Positions 44,801 through 54,517 of a stretch of DNA of 64,000 nt are shown here, piece after piece. This DNA comes from Sipunculus nudus (Eukaryota; Annelida; Sipuncula; Golfingiida; Sipunculidae). The notes beneath the pieces were generated by a model. The model had not been told where the DNA came from. It was given only the letters and a program-made list of their open reading frames with translations, and ran no database searches. Numbering within the stretch: position 1 is the stretch's first letter; the number at the start of each line of letters is the position of its first letter. The stretch is from contig CM049306.1 in NCBI GenBank assembly GCA_026874595.1, forward strand, positions 86,751,142-86,815,141, in the 5' to 3' direction. The position numbers were made by a program, and so were the translations under genes.

Positions 44801-47800
44801 GTCATTTATATAATGAGGGTCCACTGTTTCAAGCATACATGTTCTTCTCTGTGGTGGTGGAGGTTTTAGGGGGTTTGTCCGGGACGGGATCTCTGGGGCA
44901 GTAGGTAACCTTGGTGGGTAGGTCTCATACAGTGCCGAGTATGAGCTGGTCACAGGGGTGGCCCTGGGTGTGATTCTGGGCAGTGCGCTCATTCTGTGGG
45001 CATCAGTTTTATCTGTCAACAGTTACACAAACTAGGTTACTATGTGATACTGAACAAACATGCCTTGTACAGCAGTCATGTAACATTTGTTCTGCAACTC
45101 ATTTCAATTAGCCACTGCTTTAAATATCAGATCATCAGTATAGAGGGTTTTACAACAATAGAAACCCACAATACTCAAGTCTAGGAAGTTCTTGGTCCCT
45201 AATGGTGATATACAGCAAATCCTGCAACTGAAACCATTAGTTAAGTGGAAGTAGTCGAAGAACAAATAGTGTAACCACTTGACAAGACCACACAAAACAA
45301 ATGATTGTTCTATGGACAGGAACAAAAATGTGCAAGGAGGCATTTTTTTTAATTTTCTCTTTCTTTACCAGTCAAAATATGCACTGAATTTTCCAGTTTG
45401 CCTAGAAAATACTTATAATTAAAACTTCCTTCAATTCTTGAATGGTGTAAATGATCTACACAACATTTAGTCCATTTTCCATTACCTATAAGATTTCTTT
45501 GCATCAGCACAAATTCACTAATAAGCAACATTACCAAGGTCCAAATTTGCTGATCACAAAAAATTACAGTAGCAAGTCTGTGCTATGATCATATTTTTGT
45601 ATAACCTATGGAGTGTATAATAGTGTCTACTGCCATAGCATACAACAATATCATACAGTTTTCTTTGATCCATGTGTTTAATTTAACAGTCATAATATAA
45701 CCTGTGACCTGAATGCTTGAATATAATACTGGTGTCAGTATATAATAACTAGTACAAAAGCATACCACTATTACATACCATTACAATACTGTTGGGTTAC
45801 TACTAGTATGGTAATACATGGGGCCCAAGCTTAATCAATCATACATATGGTATTAAGACAACTAAACAAAAATCTTCTTTTCTTGATCAGCATGGAATTT
45901 ACAGCATAGTTACAGTAATTACAAGTGATTTTTGTTTTGGTTGGTTTTATTGAAACAACCAAAACAAGAAATACAGTATTTTGGTTGAAAAGACCAAAAA
46001 TCAACACATATATAATTCAATAAAGTGGATTATAATTTGTACATGATAATCCAACCATATGTTTCAGAACCCTTAGCTTAAAACTTTGACACAAATGGTG
46101 AATTTTACTTAAGCAAATTGGGTACGCCCGGTTAAAACGGTCCTAATGGCCAAAACCGCAAGTACAAGGGCAATGGGTTTCGAAGCAGTGTCGTTCACAG
46201 GATCGAGTTCGGCTCTTGAATGGCATGGCTGCTGGGATCGGTGGAGGGAATGTGGGTTGCTTCTGGCTTTGTGGCTGTGGATGCTGTAGCTTTCTAAAAA
46301 AGGACAACCGGTCGGGATGGATGTTGGCGCCCTCTACGGCTCCCTGCTTGGCGTGGCACTGCAACTGTTGGCTCAGAGAACATGCTTAAGGAGCGCAGAG
46401 GGCTGAGGTCTTGACTGCAGCAATGTGTAGCTGCTCGTAGAGCGTATACTTCTTTTGGCATTTGGCACTGGACTTAAGCAAGTTCACTAAAAGTTTTAAT
46501 GTTAAAAGTTTTAATGACAGTGGCTGATCTAGAAATTCAAGAATAGGGGGTGCTAACAGTGGGCGATGCAATATTATATTACCAATATATATATATATAT
46601 ATATATATATGTATTTTATAAATATATAAGTACATTATTATTACATAATGTATTTTCTGTCTACAAAAAATACAAATATTTGTTTTTTTTATTTCACTTA
46701 TAAGAATAAAAATATAAAGCCAGGTTTTAACTCTAGGGTGTTGAAGTTCACATGTGGCTGACTTTAATATTTATATTTCTCTAAAATTTGACAATCAACT
46801 GGAAAGTCCAAATATTTAATCGCTTTTAATTATGTATGGCAATTTACACCAGTGTCATGACCTAGATCACAGAGCTGTTAATTAATATCCTCAACTTATG
46901 AATAAGAAGGAAATAGACTGTGGAGAATTTAAAAAGTAATAATTGCTAGGGGATAAAAAAGATCTAAAAAAAATGAAAATTAATTATGAATAACTGGAAA
47001 AACAGATAAAATGACAGAAGTTATGGCTCAACAGGGGGGGGGGCCCTTCCAAATCCTAAATGTAATTAACTTCAGTATATATTTCTTTAATCAATAAACC
47101 AATGGGAAACTGGGATCTGATTGTATTCTGCTCAGCTGTACTCTAATTTCACAGCAGAGTGAGACCCTGGTAAGTACTAGTTAATAAAGACATTAAATGA
47201 ACCATATGTATATAAATATATACACTGCATACAAGGGGATGGGAAATTACCAGCATGAAATGCTTGAGGTTATGATCAGTTGATGACCTGGCAATGAGTC
47301 CAGCATTACTCCCATATTATACCAGACAAGTACTAGGTCCACAGTGTGGAGCTCCCTATATCAGCCGGGGTGACATCAATTGGTCAATCAAGTACACCCT
47401 CCAGATAGTAATGTCACTCTTTATTTACCTGTTATTACCTGTAGGGTAGCAAGCCAAGGATAAACGCTGGCTTCTTATCATGATAGGGCATGATTGCTAG
47501 CCACTCTAAATGGTCGTGGTGCATATACCCATAATACTGTACATCTTACAGGTGACTTAATGTTATTTATGGCACTGGATGAGGAAAAGTGACAAATTTC
47601 TGTAGTAACATACACTGAAAATATATATATATATGTTCATTCATAAGGGCTGGCTGCATGTATTTTGGGGGAGTTTTTGAAACATTTCCTCATTGGCAAT
47701 TTTAAAACATTTTCTAATATTGGTCATTGCTTAAGGTTAGATGAATGATAAATGAAAAAACATGCTTGTACAGGAAGGAATATTACTATGTTTCAAAACA

Positions 47801-50800
47801 AAAGATACCATACAATACATACAAGTGCCTAATGGGAGAATCTGGATTGAATCTGGGATTAAATATTAACTAATGAAGGGTGTTTCAAATGCATTTCATT
47901 TGCCTTACAAAATTTTAAATGGTTACATTGAAAATAATTCTAGATTAATCCTATTTACATATATTATGATTAAGCATTTCTTTTTCTTTTATTTTCATCA
48001 ATCACCATTTACATCATCATAATTACATGATAATATGTAGGAAAGAATTGGGAGTGAAATTCAGTCCATGGACATTGGTTGTAGCAAATTATCATACAGT
48101 GGAACCCCACAATTACGACCACCCTGGGGACCGAGCAAAGTGGTCGTAATTTCGGGGTGGTCGTATTTGTGAAACTATTACCGTGGTCGCATATAACACG
48201 CTATTTAATGTGTATCAGAGTTTATCTATTGCATATCTTTAATGTGAATTATAACAAAATATTTTACTTTGTGGAGGACCCTTATTATGAATGTTTTGTG
48301 TGTAGCTGAACATATTTATTCATAATAAAAATTAATATACATGTACACATACGTAGTGACAGATGTTTAACAAATAATAACACTAAGGCAATACGATTAC
48401 AACCTGCTGAATGCACATTGAACATAATACGTGGCTGTCATATATTAAGCCTTCCGCTTGAGTATATATTGCGTGCACTTGAGTTTTCCAGATGCATAAC
48501 TGCTGAGCCATTTGGTGCTGACTGCGCGTGGTGTTGCCGCCTTGATTAACGCCACTTTATCCTTCAAGGAGAGCTCTTTCAGAGGCATGGTTGCCTATAA
48601 CAGCAAGATATTTAAATGCAAACTCAACCAGTAGAGAAATAAACTGACAACGATCTATCAGAAAAGGCAAGTTAATGTGAGGGATTTTTCCCCATGCAAG
48701 CTTTATTTATACATTTTACTGACTGCTCAATAATCAGTGTCAGTAAGGTATGAACACATTTAGGATTAACTAGGTCGTTAATTTTACCAATGAGGATCGA
48801 ACAATATGTGATGAGTTGAAATATTAAGCCCACAACCCCACACTTATGGTAGCTGTAATAGAGGTGATCACTGAGGGGCAATTAGCATCTGACCCCAGGT
48901 CAGACCGTCTCATGAAGTAATCAGGCCGATGGTTACCCTCTTTGGGTATCTATAACCTACACCTCAACGAGTCTCAGTGAAGACACCGAGTCGGGAGGAT
49001 ATACGGGACCAGATTAACACTCGGGTTAAGATACCTTGTTACCCGCTTTGATCTTTCGTTAAGGCGCCTGTGACAAGACGCAGCCATTGACTCGTGACAA
49101 ATGTTGTTTCAGTACTTCTCGGCGGTGGTCGCATTAGCGGGGTCCCATTAGCGCTGGGGCCAGGAAATCTGGTCGTAATTCTGAATTCAGGGGTGGTCGT
49201 AGTTTTGAGTCATTTTTAAACATAAATAAACTAAAAAAAATTCAGGACCAAGCAAAATGGTCGTAATTGTGGGGTGGTCGCAATTGTGGGGTGGTCGCAA
49301 GGCGGGGTTCCACTGTACTTACTTTGGAGATCACACACAAAACCCTTTGGTTGGCTGAAAGTTAGTATGAGAAACAATTGCTTTCTCACCCATCCCAACC
49401 CAGAGAGAAAGAGAGGTTTTATATCATGTAGAAATGTCATCATGTTCAGATGTTTTGATACAACCTGATGGTTATAGGGACATAATATCAGGATCAATAT
49501 TATACCTATTCTTTCACACTATCAGTTCACTTTTGCCTTCATGTCCTCTGATATATCTCAGCTAGATTGACAGGTGTTGTGGCCCAGGCAATGCATGGAG
49601 TCCCATGTGCTGTGTTTATGTTGACACCTGTGGTCTCGCCTGGTCTACTGTTTTTAAAAAAGGGAAGAGGCCATTTTTCTTGTTGATTCAAAATACTTTA
49701 TAAGTGATTTGGCCCTTTTAAGCTGTATGGAAGGGAACTCAGGCACAACATACAGGTGATGACCTTTAAATGATTGTACAGATACAGTAGACTTTATATA
49801 TTAATATATTTATTTTATAGTCACATATATGATTAAAGTTAAAGACTCTCAGAATGCATCTCAGCCATCTTTAAATTTCAATATTTATCAATCCTACTTT
49901 GTGTACACCAAAAGTCACTGGAATGGATAGAGAAGATTTTTCACAGCTTTAAGTGAATATACTTGGTATTTTAAGTTACTAGTTCAGCGTGGTAAAACTA
50001 GCTTTTAATCCTTAATCCACATCTTATCTTAATGAGTATACTACCATTCATATCAGCTTATTTGTTTATTGTTCAAATTTTGAAATAAAAATCTTTCCAT
50101 TTTAATAAATGAAAAAATTAATAATACAATTAAAGAAATCTATACTGATATTTGTCATACAAAAGATGAACTTACAAAACAAAACTCTGACATTCAGTCA
50201 TGATTAGAAAGAAGAATCGTACAACATTTCAGTAAATTATGTACACATTACCCTTTTGCAAATTTTAGTTTTCCTTTCATAATTGTGGATAAACCTAACA
50301 TTTTACTCAGAAACAATATATTAATTTGCTCTGAATTCAATGAATAAAAACTGTTGAGTGGTGGTTTGCCAAGGTTAGACACTCCATAAGTATGTGATGT
50401 TTATAAGTGTTTATCAATATGCCTAAATGCAATATGAATGCGTCATCTGCATTGTGGCTTGATTGATTTGAACAATTACTTTCACTAGTAACTCCCACCG
50501 TTAGGACTGTCTTTAATAAACCATGCATGGCATATTAAACATATTTATACAGATGGACATTGAATCCTGCATGAAAAACGACGCCACGAAGTACACCATA
50601 AACACTTTGTAGACCTACAATCTAAACAAACATGAACTGATTATTTTGTAACCCTAGCCATGAACGTGTGTGAACTGGGGGACTTGTGACAACACGGGCA
50701 CTTGCTGTAGCTAAATATCGGTAAACGGACCTGTCAATCAAAGTGGACCACGGTCTTAAATTCTCAATTTGAATCTTGTGAAGATTTTTAAAGACACCTA

Positions 50801-50802
50801 CC
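38713..50802 (-). CDS. Unnamed coiled-coil protein gene, probably ciliary/axonemal (~225 aa)
   Basis: Minus-strand gene with a noncoding first exon ending at 50802 and coding exons 47536-47439, 44993-44703, 39510-39321 and 38823-38713. All are bounded by AG/GT and join in phase. Starting at the in-frame ATG in the 47.5 kb exon, the protein is about 225 residues: MHHDHLEWLAIMPYHDKKPA, then a proline-rich YETYPPRLPTAPEIP stretch, then highly charged helical sequence (SVLKQQMTDKWAMARQHLQD, AVQMDRQDRMDDAREYLNKY, LMEDKWQQRRQERDCENRFD), ending KYNPINWSCSLK. The small proline/tyrosine-rich plus helical layout resembles microtubule inner or axonemal proteins, and CCDC81-like proteins come to mind, but I cannot name the family. 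An RFX X-box-like site upstream supports a ciliary role. Further 5' coding exons are possible. Confidence 0.7.
38873..39118 (-). mobile_element. tRNA-derived SINE, family A, copy 2
   Basis: Minus-strand reading: head with A-box-like TAGACAGCCAAGTGGTAAAA and B-box GGTTCGATCC, body GTGGTCCGTCCAAGAAATGA, tail TAGTTATTATAACTAGTTGT then AAATAAATA. It sits in the last intron of the coiled-coil gene, in the same strand orientation. This is the best-preserved of three copies. Confidence 0.8.
39235..39365. repeat. 44-bp segment in three tandem copies across a splice donor
   Basis: On the minus strand the unit TACTCCTATCTCAAATCCTT continuing through TCAGAGATGATAATAAAAAG and GTAAA appears first as exon end plus donor. 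It is then repeated with substitutions (spacing exactly 44 bases), then as a third partial copy ending GATCCTTCAGAGATTAAT. The result is two AAAAAG|GTAAAT donors in tandem (39320 and 39276). Confidence 0.85.
39321..39510 (-). CDS. Coiled-coil gene, third coding exon
   Basis: Acceptor TATTTTACAG; donor AAAAAG|GTAAAT at 39320-39319. The 190 bases complete a split arginine codon and close in phase 0. The peptide SYLRSVLKQQMTDKWAMARQ to YSYLKSFRDDNKK is a charged helix. The exon's last ~40 bases and its donor are duplicated twice just downstream (39,235-39,320). Confidence 0.8.
39822..40208 (+). mobile_element. tRNA-derived SINE-like repeat, family B, copy 2
   Basis: The head GAGCTGGTCTAGGGGTAAAG with TTTAATTCTCAACC resembles an A-box/B-box pair. 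The body matches 38,177-38,508. It lies in the intron between the third and second coding exons of the coiled-coil gene. Confidence 0.6.
40209..44702. other. Intron of the coiled-coil gene, largely featureless
   Basis: AT-rich intronic sequence. I see only a short GTTAGCA-repeat fragment at 44,344-44,390 and a short CT run near 40,495. No additional exon with matching phase is needed here and none is evident. Confidence 0.45.
44703..44993 (-). CDS. Coiled-coil gene, second coding exon
   Basis: Donor AG|GTATGT. Two acceptors are possible. The one ending CCCACAG (exon start 44993) restores phase with the upstream exon, whereas the one ending TTGACAG (start 45012) would give an in-frame stop after the AG carried from 47,439. 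The peptide is MSALPRITPRATPVTSSYSA, then YETYPPRLPTAPEIPSRTNP, then HYRYHNAWSKYYYGAPSEQE. It is rich in proline and tyrosine. Confidence 0.75.
46130..46500 (-). pseudogene. GC-richer coding-like relic inside an intron
   Basis: On the minus strand two consecutive stretches look protein-like: SAKCQKKYTLYEQLHIAAVK ending SALCAP with a stop, then, in a shifted frame, LQCHAKQGAVEGANIHPDRL followed by SFFRKLQHPQPQSQKQPTF. Base composition is clearly GC-richer than the flanks. The stop and frame change suggest a decayed retrocopy or mobile-element fragment. I do not recognise the source protein. Confidence 0.3.
46516..46610. repeat. hAT-like end fragment and (TA)n run
   Basis: CAGTGGCTGATCTAGAAATT followed by AATAGGGGGTGCTAACAGTG resembles the start of a hAT-type MITE. 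No matching right end was found. A (TA)n run occupies about 46,585-46,610. Confidence 0.4.
47439..47536 (-). CDS. Coiled-coil gene, first recognised coding exon
   Basis: Acceptor ATGTACAG (poor pyrimidine tract) and donor AG|GTAATA. It reads YYGYMHHDHLEWLAIMPYHD followed by KKPAFILGLLPYR, very unlike chance AT-rich frames. The frame has TAA just before the acceptor, so it is an exon rather than a long open frame. The ATG inside it may be the start, or a further coding exon may lie upstream. Confidence 0.6.
48097..49315. mobile_element. Tigger/pogo-type DNA transposon, non-autonomous, 1.2 kb
   Basis: Starts CAGTGGAACCCCACAATTAC and ends GCAAGGCGGGGTTCCACTG, with TA on both sides (48095-48096 and 49316-49317). 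Sub-terminal words (GGTCGTAATT, GGGGTGGTCG) are repeated and inverted at both ends. It contains a 47-codon minus-strand reading frame resembling a CENP-B/psq helix-turn-helix. The DDE catalytic domain is absent. It sits in the first intron of the coiled-coil gene and is a longer relative of 18,429-18,605. Confidence 0.8.
48445..48588 (-). pseudogene. Truncated Tigger/pogo HTH reading frame, 47 aa
   Basis: The ATG at 48588 and TAA at 48445-48447 delimit MPLKELSLKDKVALIKAATP continuing ...STKWLSSYASGKLKCTQYIL, KRKA. The pattern (LSLKDKV.LI, then K.L...., then GK..CTQYILKRK) fits the N-terminal CENP-B/psq helix-turn-helix of Tigger transposases, as in generic LTLEEKV..I and GKTQV..ILK. The domain order and location inside TA-flanked terminal repeats support this. 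It lacks the second HTH and the DDE domain, so it is not an active transposase. It may still bind DNA if expressed. Confidence 0.6.
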
Positions 50803-51010
50803 TCGAACTAGAGCGACCCAGTGATCCCGTGAATGTGTTAAGACAGAAGTGTAAGTGGACTCAATAGTCTCGTGTCGACATCAAAAGCACCTTGTTGCTA
50901 CTGTGTCACATGATCACAACGTCGCTACGGTGACAAACCAAGAGGGCGCTACCGGCGGCCCAGGCTTGTTGACATGGCTTTCGCCCAGGCCGGATACACC
51001 GAGTGAAAAT
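50802..51010 (-). promoter_or_regulatory. Promoter and noncoding first exon of the coiled-coil gene
   Basis: A GC-richer, CpG-containing island in AT-rich DNA. A GTAGGT donor at 50801-50796 would end the first exon. ATGs upstream of the donor are followed by early stops, so the exon is noncoding. It contains the X-box-like site at 50921-50934. Confidence 0.55.
50921..50934 (-). promoter_or_regulatory. RFX X-box-like site
   Basis: The minus strand reads GTCACCGTAGCGAC, matching the X-box layout GTNRCC-N(0-3)-RGYAAC with one mismatch (G for A in the second half). It lies about 120 bases upstream of the inferred first donor. X-boxes bind RFX factors, which drive ciliary genes across animals. 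Confidence 0.5.
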
Positions 51011-52304
51011 TGAATATGTCTTTGTAGGTCCGTGTACTGCGCAAAGTGACTGTTTGAGATCATATTGATATTGGTAGTACATGAACGCTTTTCATAGTGA
51101 CATCCGTTGTTATATGTAACAAACTGTGTTTACTCTTTCGCTTAACGCCGCGTCAGCCCGCGTGCAATAGATATGAAAGAACTTCCAGAATAACAATGAA
51201 GATTTTTTTCTCTTTTTGTAGCAACAACTCGATTTTTATATCATTTATTATAAATTAAGAAAATACAAAGAGAATTTACTAAAAACCATTTTTAGAACAT
51301 ATCCAATCATTCCAACGCCTAATTTGTAAAAAAAAAATATGTGATCTATTTGGCGTTTTATAAATTAATTGTTATTTATCGAGGGACTAGTATACAAAAG
51401 AAATCAGTTGTCTTTTTAGAAATATATTCATATATTCCGCAATGGCATTAACCCTTTTCCCTGTATGTAAGACATGATATTAAATAACTGAATATTTTTC
51501 GTGTACAAAGAAAACACTCTCTTCAAGTTACATATTAAATGTGTCCGCTAATTTGTATATCATTTTTACTTAAAAGAAAAATTAAGGAATACCAGGAGAA
51601 GATATTGGATAATTCGATATTACATGTATTATACATTAGACATTATGACTGCATAGTTAGGTCTGCTTATATATTACAGGTTTAAGGGCGTGTGTTTGTT
51701 GAATGCAAAATCGTGCCTTTCTCATCTGAGACAGTGAGAGTATAGTACTATATAGTTATTAACAGGGGCGTCAATATGGGGGGGGGGGGGGAATATATCC
51801 CCCCCACACACACACTTTTTGGCAAGGGGTGGGGGGGGGGATAGTCAATGAAATCACAACCCCCCCCCCCCCCCACCCTTACCCCACTATTCATAGAATA
51901 ATATTTATATATTGCAAATGAAATATATTAATAAATAGAATTATAGACTTAGGTTCCATTTATGCATGAGTTTACTTTGAAATATTATACCTAAACCTTA
52001 TTTAGAATTAACTTATACTGGAAATATAATGCCTTATTTTCTAAAACCTTATACTTAATTTTAATATATTTGAAATGTTATTAAGTATATATATTTTAAA
52101 TGTTTCATACGCTTATATATTTGAAATGTGTCATACAGACGCTTCAAAGGTATATATATACAGTCAAGTGTAGGGATTCGGGTTGGCTGGTCGACTCTAC
52201 CATGTTCACCGATTTTGCTATATATAGTAAAGGTGTCTTACATCGTCCATTCGAGTTTTTGGTTTATCGATGACTATAAGAACCCAAAGCAAACCCAATA
52301 GTCG

Positions 52305-52333
52305 TTACATATATATATATATATAATATATAT
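52305..52333. repeat. (TA)n microsatellite
   Basis: A TA run interrupted once, inside the hAT MITE. Confidence 0.85.
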
Positions 52334-52367
52334 GGGTACGAGGGTGTGTCTGTTTGTCTGCAAGTGA

Positions 52368-52393
52368 CCCCCCCCCCCCGGGGGGGGGGGGGG
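52368..52393. repeat. C12G14 homopolymer hairpin
   Basis: Twelve C directly followed by fourteen G, a perfect self-complementary block just inside the right end of the hAT MITE. The length is likely unstable and unreliable in assembly. Confidence 0.9.
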
Positions 52394-52499
52394 AGATAAA
52401 TTGATGCCACTGGTTATTAACATTTTAAAGCTAAATTCAGTTATCCTGGCTGCCATGAGAATTAATTTAGACCTGTAAGCAATTAATGTCGTCAAGATT

Positions 52500-52780
52500 T
52501 CATTACCTTCGCCATTGTTTGTAGGGGTTATGTTTTTGTCGGCGTTGGTTTGTCTGTTAGCAACATTCCTAAAAAAATATGAACGGATTTTGATGGAATT
52601 TTTCAGGGTAGCTCGGCAATGATACAAGAGATAATTTATTAAATTAAGGGGGTGATCCGGATCACCATTTGGATCCAGGAATTTTCTTAAAGAAAAAATG
52701 CTTCATTTCTGACAATGCCATATGGGGGCAATGAGCTGCCTTGGCGGAGGTATGCGCTCTCTGAGTGCAAATTCTAGTTT
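52500..52780. mobile_element. MITE with CTTGGCGGAGG end
   Basis: Contains TTGGTTTGTCTGTTAGCA, GAACGGATTTTGATGGAATT, GGTGATCCGGATCACC and the right end CTTGGCGGAGGTATGCGCTC followed by TCTGAGTGCAAATTCTAG. The left end TTACCTTCGCCA is a diverged inverted partner of CCTCCGCCA. As I recall, repeats with this end are widespread in marine invertebrate genomes. Fragments lie at 14,155 and 44,344. Confidence 0.65.
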
Positions 52781-53172
52781 AATATAGGTTTCAATTTGAA
52801 ACATAATGTGCAACTGAAGATAGTAAATGCGTAAATGACTTCTGATTAATGAGAACACTTAAACTGTCAACAATTTCCATAATTAAAACAACCCCTGATT
52901 AGATTATGCCCTCTAATTAAGAAGTCCGTGCATGACGCCAGAGCGACATGGCGCAGCTTATTTTTATGCTGGTGTCATTTGTGGATAATACTTTGATTAC
53001 CTTACTTCTCTGCATCTAATTCGGGATCATTAGTTTGCAATTAACGATTAATTAAGCATGGCAGTTTCAGATTATTTCAGACTGCAGCATCTGTTACAGA
53101 AGTTACAAATTAATGACAGCTGACTATTTAGAACAATAACTACATGTAGCTTGCTGACGAAAATCATAAAAT

Positions 53173-53582
53173 CATTAAAAGAAATAAAAGAAATAAAATC
53201 AATAAATAAAATTAATTTAGTCGTTCATAATCAATGTATGTTACCCATTGAAGCAGGAGTCTACCTCCGTAATGTAGAAGATGACATATTTGTAGCTCCC
53301 AGTTTTGACAAAGAGGTACCTTTGTTTACACCGGCTGATAATGGTTTTTTTTCTTCTGTAACGCAGCGCTATGAACTGCGAAAAGAGATATTTGTTTTAA
53401 GGCTTCAACAATGCAACTATATGATAAGACATATATAACAAAATAGAGTGCATGAACTTGTATTATTATATCTGTATTTTAATTCTGTTTGTTGATAATT
53501 TAGTTTTGCATTAATGAAATTATGTGATTATGTACCCTTCATTATTGGAGGAAATAAAGAATCAATCAATCAACCTGCATAA
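53173..53582 (+). mobile_element. Truncated retroelement insertion with 25-bp target duplication
   Basis: An identical 25-base word occurs at 53148-53172 and 53583-53607 (it begins AGCTTGCTGACG). The ~410 bases between end GGAAATAAAGAATCAATCAA, an AATAAA followed by an (ATCA)-type tail, next to the second copy. This is the signature of target-primed retrotransposition of a 5'-truncated LINE or SINE. The body contains EAGVYLRNVEDDIFVAPSFD in one frame, which I do not recognise. Confidence 0.75.
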
Positions 53583-54333
53583 AGCTTGCTGACGAAAATC
53601 ATAAAATAATGTTTCACTCAGCTGCCGAGCATTTATATTAAAAGGAGCTGACAAAGAGATTGGCCCGGTTTAATTAAAAAAATATTTTTTCTCGCCAACT
53701 GGTTAACTAATATAAGATGCTACCCACACTTGGATAAAACAGCTTTTTCTTTTACGATGACTGAATTGCTTGTACGTCCTTTTAACCTCTAAGTTGCTAT
53801 AAACCCATTGTTATAGCAACACCATAATTTCTCTTTTTAAGCCTTGGAGGTGGCCATTTAAGCGAAATATAATTGTTTCTGATAATACTGGGTAAACATA
53901 TGGACTGAGCGGTTTAAGCAAATAATAGACGATAGAAAAATGCGGACACGTTGGGTCTCGTTGCAGAGGAAGGGCATATTGACGCGTAGTGTGTCCCTGT
54001 ACCCGTAAGGTGGCGACGTCTGGTGGTCGATACGGAACCACCTATTTATTTTTTTTTTTGTGATAATGGGCGAAGTCAAGGTCAGCAATGGAGAGCGGTG
54101 TAATGTTGTGCGACAGACCTGTGATGTGATGCTGCATGTAATTTTATTGTGTGCAGTGGAAGGGCCAAATTGGTGTACATTCTCTAAGCTTAGGGCATCT
54201 TACTGACGCTGATAGCAAAACTGGCGCACTGTTATGGCCCGTTTCTGCGAGTTTTCTTGGACAAAAAAAAAACAAACAAACAGACAGAAGAATTTAATTA
54301 GTATCTGCCTCCTTTCACATTAAAAAAAATATA

Positions 54334-54517
54334 CAGTGGAACCTTTCCTTACGGGCATCTCTTTATTAAAGACATCTCCTATTTAGGCCTACGGCCACTT
54401 TCGGGCATCCCTTTGAAAGAAGGTCCCGAAATCTATTACCACTCTACTAAAGGCACCTACCAATTGCGGGCAAAATGTCTGATCCCGTCAGTGTCTGTAA
54501 TCTCAGAAGTTCTACTG
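54334..54517. mobile_element. Tigger-like MITE, 184 bp
   Basis: Starts CAGTGGAACCTTTCCTTACG and ends CTCAGAAGTTCTACTG. Internal GGGCATCTCTTTATTAAAGA, GGGCATCCCTTT and GCGGGCAAAATG fit a palindromic non-autonomous element. TA lies before the left end; the right flank is TTA. Confidence 0.6.

Larger units (their letters stand above)
51763..52412. mobile_element. hAT-type MITE with perfect 8-bp target duplication, 650 bp
   Basis: Starts CAGGGGCGTCAATATGGGGG and ends, read inwards from the right on the other strand, CAGTGGCATCAATTTATCTC. GTTATTAA occurs directly outside both ends (51755-51762 and 52413-52420) as a perfect target duplication. G runs at 51778-51791 and near 51,830, a C run near 51,862 and a C12G14 block at 52368-52393 lie inside. 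The centre is AT-rich with no transposase. Confidence 0.85.

Noticed and set aside
45013-45019. Apparent start MTDKTDAHR of the 44.7-45.0 kb frame
   Set aside because: The codon there is TTG, not ATG, and it lies in the intron upstream of both candidate acceptors.
50983-51013. Plus-strand ATGGCTTTCGCC frame near the X-box island
   Set aside because: It ends with TGA after ten codons and has no donor. The island is better explained as the promoter of the minus-strand gene.
53151-53438. 95-codon frame at the start of the retro-insertion
   Set aside because: It begins inside the target-site duplication and the low-complexity AAATAAA stretch. The C-terminal half might be element-derived but is not a gene.
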